Assembly (NCBI GenBank): GCA_944739405.2
Contig: OX123199.2
Location: forward strand, 2,903,898 to 2,967,897
Direction of reading: 5' to 3'
Source: Euclidia mi
Taxonomy: Eukaryota; Arthropoda; Insecta; Lepidoptera; Erebidae
DNA length: 64,000 nt
The notes beneath the pieces are model-generated. The model did no database searches. It was given only the letters and a program-made list of their open reading frames with translations, and had not been told where the DNA came from. Positions 10,744 through 20,956 of the stretch are shown in pieces; position 1 is the stretch's first letter; each line of letters opens with the position of its first letter. The position numbers and the translations under genes were made by a program.

Positions 10744-10965
10744 CACATGTCTTTCGAGAACATTATGGAGAACTCTCAGACATGCGGGTCCTCACGATGT
10801 TTTCCTTCACATTTAGCAAGCGATAATAAAATTGACAATTTAATATGCACATAACTCCGAAAAGTCATCGGTGCGCGCTGTGGATTCGAAGGAGGAGGGT
10901 CCAGGACCCTCTGCGTAGCAGTCTGTCGGTCTCTCCACTAGGCTATTACCGCTTGACCGCTCAAC
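10744..10965 (-). repeat. SINE family S1, 5' part
   Basis: On the minus strand it reads from the tRNA-like head near 10960 through CGCACCGATGACTTTTCGGA to GAAAGACATGTG at 10744. The B-box region carries a small insertion (GGAGGAGGGTCCAGGACCC). Confidence 0.7.
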
Positions 10966-11089
10966 ATTACGCTGTGTGTTATGGGTTCGATTCCCACACT
11001 GGATAACAGTAATGTGTGAGACCTAAACTATGTATTTGTTCGAGATACGTGTTTGACCTATTTTGTATGCAGCTTATGTTAAAATTGAA

Positions 11090-11320
11090 GCTTAAATCGT
11101 TGGTCTCGCGGCATAAATGTGCGCGTGGGATTGGGAGGTCTCGGGTTCGATTCCCGGGTCGGGCAAAGTGTTATTGGGGTTTTCCGTTAGGAAATTCTCA
11201 GTAGCAGCACGGAATCTGGTAATGTGCCCGGTACGGCAATAGGCTCGCCCCCTATTACGTGGGACCAAAAAATTCATGGCGAAATGTGTGTGTAATATTA
11301 CACCAACATTTCGCCATATA
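11090..11320 (+). repeat. SINE family S2
   Basis: The tRNA-like head has GTTGGTCTCGCGGCATAAATG (A-box region) and GGTTCGATTCCCGGG (B box). It is followed by the S2 body with TGTGCCCGGTACGGCAATAG and CCTATTACGTGGGACC. The usual tail (CTGCCTACCCCTTCGGGG) is missing; the body ends near 'aacatttcgcca'. Confidence 0.7.
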
Positions 11321-12329
11321 CAGCCATATATATTGATATTTATAATTGCACACTGGTGAATTCCAAGTCTGTTGCAGACTGTTGTATAATATAATCTATA
11401 CATATAATAAAATGGTAGGAAAGTCAAAACTGTACGTTGAAAATTTTTTTTAAAGAATAATTGGGGTGTGATCTACTATCGATACCGAGGCCAAAAATAT
11501 AGTTTTTAGATTTTTTGTCTGTTTGTCTGTTTGTCTGTTTGTCTGTTTATCTGTTTATCTGTTTGTCCTTATATCCGGGATAAAGTAAAAAAGTACTGCA
11601 TGGATTTACTTCAAATTTGGCACAAATATTATTAAAAAGTCGGGTCACCACATAGGCTACATATTATCACGCTATGACCTACAGGGAACGAGCAGAGAAC
11701 CTTTATTTCTTCAACGCATTCTGTACCAACGTGTAATGTAAAAATGCATATTTGAATGTTGTTATTATGTTAACTATGCTATAAGCTAGCTTCACACTAT
11801 AAAAATCACGCAATATAAGTAACTTAGGCTGATAAACATAATTAATTGAATTTATGTAGAATCAAGACAATTTTAATGCAGCGCCATCTAAGAGAGTTCA
11901 AAAATATCAAGTCGAATTACATGTGTAAGCCCTTTTTTGATATAAATAATTTAAATTTGAACATGTTGGCGACGTTAATAGTTGTTTTCAAAAGTCATAG
12001 ATGGAGTTGTACATTTTCTTCTTAAATTGTATTTTTAATTGGTTTCAGAGATGAGCAAGACTATTAGTTGAAGTTATTTAATTAATTAACTACACCATCG
12101 CCACACTTGATTGCTTACATCATTTCTGTCAGAATAAATAGTAATAGAGTTAGTGCAAAATAAACATTTTGGTCACATTGGTGTAATTATTACTTCTTAA
12201 TTAATATATTTTCATGTCGCATGTAAACATGCTTTATATTGTCTTCCTTGATATACATATAGCACGTACCTTTGTTTGGATTAACTGTAAATAAACACTA
12301 TTGTTACGTCTGAAGGGGTTTGGCGGATA

Positions 12330-12572
12330 CTGGTGTTCTCTATACATGAGAAGCATCCTACCGTAATGCATTTACACGACCACCTAGCGAACGGCCAGCG
12401 CATATATTTTGATCCCGACAGCGTTGCTGAGCATTTGGAAAATCTGCGTCAAACAACTCTCTTGGCATTTTTCAGGCTCTGTAAAATCGATCAGTTTGGG
12501 AGGTCCCTTACGAATGACGAGATGCCTTCATATTATACGTACGGCAAGCAAAAGGGTGTATTTAACCGACGT
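12330..12572 (+). pseudogene. Helitron helicase, part 1 (HPTVMHL block)
   Basis: An 80-codon frame carries FSIHEKHPTVMHLHDHLANG, then a FFRLC block and MPSYYTYGKQKGVFNRR. This corresponds to the segment between the Rep and helicase domains of Helitron proteins. The upstream Rep/HUH endonuclease is absent. The frame ends at a stop and the protein match resumes in another frame at 12588. Confidence 0.75.
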
Positions 12573-12587
12573 TGACGAGCAGGTGCT

Positions 12588-13037
12588 GTGGAAGGTTTTC
12601 CTGGAAGTTTCAAGGACACCGCATTTTGTAGAGTTTATACCGTACTTTTATATTATTTGTGTAATAATGTCGAATGCTATTTTCTGCGGTTGTTACTTCA
12701 CACGGTCCGAGGCCCAACGTCTTTCGCCTTTCTGAGGACATTTGATGGCTTGGAGTATCCCACTTACCGCACAGCCTGCGTAGTACGTCACTTTCTCGAC
12801 GGTGACCAATACTGGGATGACAACCTCGCGGAGGCGAGCGTCAGTGACAGTCCCAGCCGCATGCGTCATCTGTTTGACGTCATCTTGGTGTTTTGTGGAG
12901 TCGTGAACGGGGTAGCTTTCTGGGAGAAGTATCGCCATCATCTGTCTGAAGATTTTCTACGAGCTTTGAGGCGTGTTACTAGAGACGAAGTCGAAGTAAC
13001 TGATGACCGCATGCTGAACACCTGTCTCAGTTCACTT
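12588..13037 (+). pseudogene. Helitron helicase, part 2 (pre-ATPase region)
   Basis: The frame contains LLLHTVRGPTSFAFLRTFDG and a DQYWDDNLAEA block, which are standard in Helitron helicases just before the ATPase. It terminates in TAA at the position where copy A keeps reading, so this stop is part of the decay. The ATPase segment follows from 13217. Confidence 0.75.
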
Positions 13038-13216
13038 TAAGACATGGTCATTTCTATCAGTGGCAATCCACTGGTCAAATATTTGTTACCAGCTTCCCAA
13101 TCATCACCGCATCAAGACCGTGAAAATTGGGAGTATAACGCTGAGACAATTTGAAATGACCACCTTACAAATTTTACGACACCGTCCTTGAAAGCGTTGG
13201 GCAAAGCCAGGCTAAA

Positions 13217-13637
13217 ATGTTTTTCTTGGATGCTCCTGGTGGAACAGGAAAAACATTTGTTACTACTGGCATACTTGCAGAGGTCAGGAAGCAAGGAAAA
13301 ATTGTCATTGCTGTAGAGTCGCCGGCATTCGCTGCCACACTGCTTCCGGGTGGCAAGACAGCACATACTATGTTTAAATTTCCCATCGATTTAGAGAGCG
13401 TCGTAACACCCGTTTGTGGTGTGTCACGTAACAGTGATAAGGGACACGTGCTCAAGGATTGCTCTCTGATCGTATGGGATGAGCGTACGATGGCCAATAG
13501 GAAGGCAGTTGAGGCCGTGGACAGAACCCTGCAGGACATCTGCAGGAACGAACATTTGATGGATGGTGTCACAGTTCTGTTCAGTGGCAATTTCCGACAA
13601 ACGCTTCCCGTGGTGACGCGGGGATTGAGGGCTGACG
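13217..13637 (+). pseudogene. Helitron helicase, part 3 (Pif1 ATPase core)
   Basis: A Walker A motif (DAPGGTGKTF), a Walker B-like VWDER and the LFSGNFRQTLPVV motif identify a Pif1-family superfamily 1 helicase that would unwind DNA during rolling-circle transposition. The usual GDFRQ motif reads GNFRQ here. The frame is broken at 13638 by an S3 SINE with 8 bp target duplications. Copy C has the same block on the minus strand (31753-32173). Confidence 0.8.
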
Positions 13638-13645
13638 AGGTGAGT

Positions 13646-13875
13646 CATCATCATCATCATCAGCCTTTAACAGTCCACTGCTGGACTAGGCCTCTCCTTT
13701 GAAAGGAGGAATTGGCCTACTATACCACGCTGGCCAAACGGGTTGGTATAGGGTTTGTATCAAGTTTTCCTTCTCTTACATTGCTGTTCTTGCTCCCTCT
13801 GTCAGCTCTTACGACACCCATGGGATGATATGGGGTGGTGACATTCCGTATTCTTAAACCGTCACCACACGGACA
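13646..13875 (-). repeat. SINE-like element S3 inside Helitron B
   Basis: The 230 bp element is on the minus strand, with its (TGA)n tail at 13646. It is flanked by the direct repeat AGGTGAGT at 13638-13645 and 13876-13883. It splits the helicase between the GNFRQ motif and the next conserved block. Confidence 0.8.
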
Positions 13876-13883
13876 AGGTGAGT

Positions 13884-14700
13884 GCTTCGTTGCAATTATC
13901 TTTGTTGTGGTCAAGAGTTCGTATGCTGTGCTTGACCTATTAATATGAGAGCTCAGCTTGGCGTCAATGCACGTGCTCAACAATTCTAAGATGTCTTTCT
14001 AAGTCTTGGCGAAGACACTCTACCAGAGGAGAGAGGTGGACAGGTGGTGCTTCCAGAGTCTCTCAGTAGAGTTGTATCCAGCTTAGAATTATACAGTTGT
14101 ATACCGTAATAGCAGAATTCGTGAGTGTGTGAGTGGCCTACTTTGACGCCCAAAAATGATCAGGCTGTAGCAATTAACGAATGCATTCTCTCGGAAATTT
14201 AGAGGAATAAAGTGGTCTACACCTCTATAAACACTGTCGTCGAGCAAGAAAACGCCACATATTATCCCGTGGAATTTCTGAACTCCCAGTCAGCAAGTGA
14301 ACTTCCAGCGCATAGCATCAAGCTGAAGGTTGGTGTCCCGATTATGCTTCTTCGGAACCTATCTCCTCCGAAGCCGAAGTTGTGTAACGTGACCCGCCTG
14401 AAAGTCATCTCGCTCCACAGACACACCATTAAGGAAATTCTTACGGGTTATGGCGTCAGTGAGGCAGTATTTATACCACGCATTCCTCCCATACCTCATA
14501 ATTCAAGCGCATACAGTTCCCCTTGAGTGTTTGCTTCGCGGTGACCATCAAAAAGTCGCAGAGGCAGACATTGAGGGCAGCGGGTGTCCTGTATGTCGCT
14601 TGCTCCCGCGTCACCAGTCCTGACTCTCTTAACATTTTGGCTGCGGAGAGCCAAACCACTTCTGTTGTATATCGAGAAGTCCTATAAGTATGTATTTTAC
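13884..14700 (+). pseudogene. Helitron helicase, part 4 (C-terminal motifs)
   Basis: After the SINE the match continues in broken frames: a segment with an NSKMSF block, then 14212-14520 with TVVEQENATYYPVEFLNSQS and KVGVPIMLLRNLSPP, then IPRIPPIP. After a short deletion it continues with FAVTIKKSQRQTL and YVACSRV near 14540-14610. Normal helicases have SQGQT, so the Gly-to-Arg change and the frame breaks mark this as inactive. It ends near 14690. Confidence 0.75.
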
Positions 14701-14928
14701 CCCGTTATGTATTCCTTATTTTCTCCATCTGCTTCAGTCACAACTTATGACTTAATTCAGCAGAATCGCCATAAAGCCATTTATTCAAAGCAGGCTGAAA
14801 ATCAGCACTTATTGAAGGTCAATTTTACAAAAGACAGTCTCCCTCTGTTACTACACTTTCTGCAGGTATGAAATATAAAGAAGAAACGGGTAAATGAATG
14901 TTATTTTAAAAGGTATATCTTCTCATAT

Positions 14929-15135
14929 CTTCACGCCTTTTATCCCCGAAGGGGTAGGCAGAGGTGCATTACACACCCACACATTGTTAAGCGAGCGATA
15001 ATTAATTAATATTTTTTAATACACACATAACTTCGAAAAGTCATAGGTGTGTGCCCGGGTTAGCTGGGGATCGAACCCAAGACCATCGTCTCGGCAGTCC
15101 GTTACATACACCACTGGGCTATCGCCGCCACGTAT
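14929..15135 (-). repeat. tRNA-derived SINE inside Helitron B
   Basis: On the minus strand a tRNA-like head with CGATAGCCCAGTGG (A box) and GGGTTCGATCCCCAGC (B box) is followed by CACCTATGACTTTTCGAAG and a tail with CTACCCCTTCGGGG. It therefore combines an S1-like head and body with an S2-like tail. The same copy is present in Helitron C at 30261-30468. Confidence 0.75.
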
Positions 15136-15221
15136 TTTCTAAAAGGTAGAATCGTAGGTATTAATTTAATAGTTAGGTGCTGTATAGCTTTCACGCAGAC
15201 GACGTCGCGGGCAGCAGCTAG

Positions 15222-16305
15222 TAGGTACATAAAATTAAAAAGATTTTCTACGTATTGTTATTATTTTATTTTTCTTGTGTCGTTAATTTAGTTTTAAGTT
15301 GCTTATAATATCGATTTGGGAATACCTGTAATGATATTATAAATTGGTGTTTATAAATAATAATAATAACCCTGCCTACCCCTTCGGGGATACAGGCGTG
15401 AGTCTATAAAAAAATGAAGGTAAAATCTCAAAAAAAGGATAGACCGAATATTGAAACCGGCTGAAAGACAGTCCGTTACAGTCCCTTTGGGAAATCAAAA
15501 GGAATAGGAGGAGAAGTAGGATGAGGGAGAGAGGAGGAGGAGGAGAAGAGGGGAACTCTGGCATTCTTACTCACCGAACAAAACGCAACAGTTTAGATAC
15601 TGTCTCTTTACGTCGATACTCTTTGAGAGGGTAATCCCACGGGCCAGTCGGCCCATTCATGCTGAAATCAACGACGCTCTATTAGCTTTTAGCAACATAA
15701 AAAAGGAGTGGGAAGAAATAAAACAAAAAATCCATTTGATATTATTTGTTTATGTTGACATAAATACGTTAATAATTGTGTTGCTTTAATTTGTGGTGTG
15801 ATATATAGACGTGTCTTAAATTTTGTCTGTAGCACTTATATTCTGCTTGAATTAATTTTTCTCCAGTCCTGGTTGAATGCTCCCAAGAATATAATTAAAG
15901 GTATCGACGGTCATTCTGGTGTATGGGGAAAATGTACGTTGTCTGTATGTTTTTTAATATTTTGATTTCTTCTTTATCCGTTACACCATCTTTCGTGTTT
16001 TATATTATTTGGAAGATGAAGCGGAGTTATCTTTTAAATAATGTATCATCCTTCTAGGGTTATCCCAGTTAGAACCCGGGGTCCGCTTTCTAGTCTAACC
16101 GGGTTTGACTGAATATTAGCTTTTCCACGGAGCAACTGCCTGTCTCACCTCCACAACCACATCTGCAACCCTAAGGGATAGCTATAGTCCATGGTTAAGA
16201 CTAGTGTCAGTTTAATCATAGGTACTGACTTCCTATAATGACTGTCAAAGATCTTCATGTCAGCCGGGACCGACGGCTTAACGGAGAGCGGAGGGCACGA
16301 GACAA
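15222..16305. other. No gene; SINE tail and simple sequence
   Basis: A solo S2 tail (CCTGCCTACCCCTTCGGGGA...GTGAGTCTAT) lies at 15369-15405. An AG-rich run (GGGAGAGAGGAGGAGGAGG) lies near 15525-15555. The rest shows no convincing coding sequence. Confidence 0.4.
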
Positions 16306-16309
16306 GCGA

Positions 16310-16432
16310 CAATTTACAATAAAATACGCACATAACTCCGAAAAGTCATTGGTGCGTGCTGTGGATTCGAACCCGATACACTCTGCATGGCAGTCTGTTG
16401 GTATCGCCACTAGGCCATCGCTGCCTGTTTTC
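16310..16432 (-). repeat. SINE family S1, tRNA-like head
   Basis: The minus strand reads GGCAGCGATGGCCTAGTGGC, a B box (GGGTTCGAATCC) and CACCAATGACTTTTCGGAG. Only the head and the first body block are present. Confidence 0.7.
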
Positions 16433-17841
16433 ATCTTCTTAATAATAAATCTATAAAAATAAATCTTGTCTTATTTCTCATCTAAACTGATCGCGGACGC
16501 GTCTACTCGTGGCGTGATTTTCGCGTCACGCTAATTGTCGTGCCTCCCGCCGCGCCGCAGCGCCAGTGCCCGTGCTGAAACCGCTACTATCATGGTATTC
16601 TTTACAATAATTCATCATCATAAGCTACATAAGCCGCTGCAATGATAAGTACTGCTTGTCCTCACTGTAAGAATTAATAATTCATGTAACAGTCCCCTAC
16701 GTTGGTCAAGTGGGGGTGGTTAGACTTCATATGCCTTTCGAGAACATAAAACGTTATATTATATATTTGAGACTGCGTAAATTCATAGCACTTCTTGTGG
16801 AGGCGGATTAAGAATACAAAACGTCACCACCCCAATTCAAACCTAACAAAATGTTATTTAATCAAAACAATTTACGTCTGTATATCTGGCGAAGAGTGGG
16901 TGTAGAAATACACCTCTGCCTACCCCTTCGGGGATAAAAGGCGTGACGATATGTATGTATGTATGTATGTATGCAATTTACGTCCAGCAGTGGACTGCAA
17001 CATGCTTATGTGACGAAAACAATTAAGTTCAATCTGGCATCACAGTTCGGTAGCTTGAATACAATCTCGTAGACACACGCATATTGATTAGCTTCTTAAG
17101 TCAATATGTACTCCACCCAGTCAAATGGTCATAGCTTGAGGGCAAAGAGCCAAAGGTCTACATTACTATGAAGAGCCTATGTTTGCACAATAGGTACTGG
17201 ATGTTCTATGTCAGTGGCGGTAAATGCTGTAAGCAAACATTCGAAGCCTTTAGGGTTAATTATTGTACAGGAGCCAAAGTGTTTGATGACTAGCCTGGAC
17301 TATTTATAACGTATTACAAACAGGCTTGTTTTACACAAAGAAAATCTATGTGTGACATGTTTGTAGCTGGACATACGAAATGTGTATTTTTTATATTTTC
17401 TTTATCTTTCTTTTTCATGTGTGTGTATACTGTGTATGGCCTACTCTTGCGGCGGACTAACAATTCGTGTCCTGAAACAACCCCCCGGGATTGATGACTT
17501 TATGTTCCTTGGAAATAGAGTAGTGCTCTGATAAAATATAGCACAAACGGCCACCCATTCAAGTAGTGGCCTCTCTGTAAATGTTGCTTAACCTTGCCGA
17601 TCTATTACAACCAGCCAAGCAACTCTTACTACAATCTGAAAAGGTATATTATATACAAAGTCATAGCTATACTATGCGCTTCTAAATAAAGATCAAAAGG
17701 TTAGTAAAACATTTATAAAGTACATGAAGTTTGTTTCTGACAATTTCTTGGAAAAAATCACGATGTTTGCACCTGATTGTGATTCAGAATAAAGTATTTA
17801 TAATATAATGCCGCTGATACACCTGAGCATTCGACGTTTTT
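16433..17841. other. No gene; SINE fragments
   Basis: A piece of an S3 head (GGCGGATTAAGAATAC near 16800) is followed by an S2 tail at 16908-16955 that ends in a short (GTAT)n run. A dispersed repeat with CGGCCACCCATTCAAGTAGTGGCC lies near 17550 and has a relative near 44190. No coding sequence is recognised. Confidence 0.4.
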
Positions 17842-18345
17842 AGGGTTTCGTACCTAAAAGGTAAAACCCTATTACTAAGCCTCCGCTGTCTGTCTTTCTG
17901 TCTGTCAGTCACTAGGCTGTATCTCATAAACCGAGATAGCTAGAAAGCTGAAATTTTCACAGATTATGTATTTCGGTTGCCGCTATAACAAAATACTAAA
18001 AATAAAAAGAAATGAAAATATTAAGGAGGGTCCGATACAAAAAGCTTTTTTTTTCGTATTTTTTGCTCAAAATTACCAACGGTAACTGATAGAGGCTTAA
18101 TTTTTTCCCAGAATATGTAGTTGTATATTACCTTTCAAAATAAACCATTAAATTAAAAAAAGTTAATAATAAAGGGGGCTCCCATACAACAAATCTAATT
18201 TTTAAGCAATTTGTTACTCGATCTTAATAAACAGGTAGAAACTTAAAAAAATATTTAAGTATACATACAACAAACGTGATTTTCTTTTATAGATGATGGT
18301 ACGGAACTCTTCGTGCGTGAGTCCGAATCGCACTTGCCCAATTTT
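17842..18345 (+). repeat. Dispersed DNA-transposon-like repeat with GGGTTCCGTACC ends
   Basis: It begins TAGGGTTTCGTACC and reaches the inverted end GGTACGGAACTCT near 18299-18311, followed by a TTCGTGCGTGAGTCCGAATC block. A homologous segment lies at 46140-46455. The imperfect 13 bp inverted ends suggest a non-autonomous DNA transposon. I could not confirm a target duplication. Confidence 0.5.
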
Positions 18346-19452
18346 TTGTTTTGTCGAACCAAACATTTTGACAATCATTCTACCGAACACTCTTATCCGT
18401 AGAATATAGAAAAAAAATAGCACTACACCAGCAGTTTTACCTAATTTAATTACTTCAGTTTCACTTATGAAATATTTAGAGTAAGAGTAAGATACATAAA
18501 CAAATGACGTGTCTGAATAATAAAATGCAGATTTTAATTTAAACAGGTTTAATAAATCGGTTATCTATTGTTTCATTTACCCGAATTTCAGAAATTCATT
18601 TACCCGAATTTCATTTGCCCGAATGTTTTGTTTGCCCTAAAAGACATATGACATACTTTTAACTGCCCGAAACTTAGATATCATTAGATACGAGTGTCAT
18701 ACGTATGTATTGCTTTTCAATTTTAAAATAACTCAGCATCGGTATTACGCCCGTTTAATGTCACTATCGTGTAATTTGACTTCTATAGTTCGACGTTGAC
18801 ACGTTGATTGCTCAATTTACGATCTTGTCAAATTTCAATTAATTTAGGAGGATACCATTTGCAACATGAGTATGACACTGACATTAGATTGAAACTGCAT
18901 ATTGAACAGATATAATAGGAGAATTGGCCTTCCGAACGTCATTATGTTTAGATTAATTTAAATAGATCGTCGAAGTAAATATGAACTGGAACAATTTTTT
19001 ATAGGAATATCTGCTGACACTTTTTTTAGATCTTGCTTTTAGCATTGCCGGCTTTGTGCGATGAAAATTAAACCGGTTAAAAATCACAAATTGCTTTTGT
19101 TAGAATTCTGCGAATCTCTAATCCTTTGTCCTTTTATTCGATCTGTAAATATCACTAGTCGGGCTTTAGTTGTGGTTCACGCAGATTGCGTCCCAGCGGA
19201 ACATGGTTAGATATTTTAATAAACGCATTTTAATTGGAAATTTAATACCGCTTTTGTTTAAATGTTTATGTGAAAGATACCATATTGTATAGCATAGTTT
19301 GATAATTATAATGTTCGTAATTTCAGAAACTCGTGAATTTATTCTGTATATTAAATCCAGTTATTAAAGTCCGCAAACTGATTTAAAATGTACAAGCGAT
19401 AAATTATAACAGCTCAAAATTGCGTTTACGGCTTAAAGATAAAAATATTTGT
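18346..19452. other. No gene recognised
   Basis: AT-rich intergenic sequence. A short repeated motif (TTTACCCGAATTTCA) occurs near 18575-18615. Nothing else stands out up to the hairpin at 19453. Confidence 0.4.
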
Positions 19453-19556
19453 GCGAAGGTTTTACTATAATCCCGAAAGATGTTCATTTTCGGTGAATAA
19501 ATATCCCCTTATTCACCGAAAATTAACATCTTTCGGGATTATAGTAAAACCTTCGC
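19453..19556. repeat. Near-perfect 48 bp inverted repeat (hairpin)
   Basis: The left arm at 19453-19500 starts GCGAAGGTTTTACTATAATC. The right arm at 19509-19556 is its reverse complement with one mismatch, and the loop is ATATCCCC. The right arm ends exactly where the R1-like LINE target duplication starts at 19557. Confidence 0.85.
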
Positions 19557-19571
19557 AAATTTGAATTATGC
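19557..19571. repeat. Left target-site duplication of the R1-like LINE
   Basis: AAATTTGAATTATGC here is repeated exactly at 25961-25975, on the other side of the nested LINE pair. Confidence 0.85.
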
Positions 19572-20313
19572 CTTTTTTTTTGCTCGGTGGAAACTCGTTA
19601 CGAGCCGTCTCGACTCCGCCACTTGATCATATCGTACGATCGAGTGGGGGGCTGTCGGAGGAAGTGTGTGAGGCTCTCCCCTAAAGGCGTACTCGCTAAA
19701 ACCACCGCGGTGTCCACTACGGTCCCTTGTTGTGGCGGGGTCATGCGAATCGCGGACAGCGTACTTTACCGCGACTCCGCCAGGGATTTGGCCCGCCAGC
19801 TGGCGAGCCCCGTCAATAGAAATTAGATACTACTTGGAGGCGCACGTGAACACGGCGCCGCCTCCGGTTACGGTGGTCGGAGATCGTCACGTGCTGTTCG
19901 ACGTCCCAGACGCCCAGACCTACAGTTGGGGAGAGGACGGTGAATTTCTCTCTCCCGCTCCGCCGTCTCCTTGATCAGCATTACTGCTTCACAGAAGGAG
20001 ACGGCAGCGTTCCAAGACCTCTCGCTCCGGACCATAGACAGAACCAGGGTCGGGAGCAAGAGGGTGACCGTACCAACTGCCGTGACTAAGTCACGGCGTG
20101 CTGTGATGCCCAGGCTGGGCATTCTGCCAGCGTGTGCAGCGCCGTGTCTTCAACTGGGTCGCGGCAGTTTCCACAAAGGTGGCATCCGGGCGTTTCCTCC
20201 CGGCGTATCCTCCGCAAGTACCGGCCAAAACAACCGTGGCCGGTGAGGACTTACGTCAGCCGAAAGGTGAGGATGCAGTGACGTCTCTGCAACCACTCGT
20301 CGATAATGGGACT
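19572..20313 (-). pseudogene. R1-clade LINE, 3' end with poly(A)
   Basis: On the minus strand a GC-rich fragment encodes the end of an R1-clade LINE ORF2: a VLTGHGCFGRYLRR block (after one stop), a zinc-knuckle region beginning CHLCGNC with LHTLAECPAW, then MVRSERSWNAAVSFCE. The 3' UTR follows and ends in nine Ts on the plus strand at 19573-19581, which is its poly(A) tail. The upstream continuation lies at 25741-25960, because a second LINE landed between the two parts. Stops make it a pseudogene. Confidence 0.75.
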
Positions 20314-20314
20314 T

Positions 20315-20341
20315 ATGAAATGAAATGAAATGAAATGAAAT
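20315..20341 (-). repeat. Microsatellite tail of the CR1-type LINE
   Basis: Five tandem ATGAA-type units on the plus strand (TTTCA on the element strand) mark the 3' terminus of the LINE at its junction with the R1-like fragment. Confidence 0.8.
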
Positions 20342-20956
20342 TATTTTTATTTGCAACTCCAATGCAGTAGTAACAACAATATAGTGAACAAAGGATAAAA
20401 AATTATAAACAATTTTTGGATCGCAAATAGGGTACCTGCGTCAGTATAAATTGCAGAATCAGGTGAGACTGCAAAACTGATCTTCCCGCAGGACCTACTT
20501 CCATACATTCAATCTCTTAAAACTAGTTATAATTAATTATAATTAGTACATACAATATGAATTATTACATAAATATCAAATATATATATCAAATAAATAT
20601 ACATACATAAATTAAATAATCCTAATAAAAACATAATTATACAAAATATAAACTTCTTATAAATAATTCTCAGAAATCACAATAACAATAAATGGATAAC
20701 GTATTTTTTGCGTTTCCGAACGCTTTACCATCACGTCCTGTCACCCTTGACAGATGGTGTGTTCGGTCGACCATTGCTCAAAGTTGTGATTGTTATCTTT
20801 GTGCCAACCAATATTAAAAACTAATGTGTAACACAGACTATATTGATACTACATGTATAAGATACATTATGCTTACATATTGTACTACAGATGATGAAAA
20901 TGTGTGTGTAATACCGATAAAATGTAAGTTACCGCTTCATTGTATAATATCTATGA

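Larger units (their letters stand above)
11395..15221 (+). mobile_element. Helitron copy B, complete ends, non-autonomous
   Basis: The element is 3,827 bp. It starts TCTATACATATAATAAAATG after A at 11394 and ends in the palindrome GACGTC-CGCGGGCAGCAG and CTAG at 15218-15221, followed by T. It has no target-site duplication, as expected for a Helitron. The 5' kilobase is non-coding and has a (GTCTGTTT)n stretch near 11515-11565. The rest carries a broken helicase, an S3 SINE and an S1-type SINE. Copy C (30172-33995) matches from end to end in opposite orientation with unrelated flanks. Confidence 0.85.
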
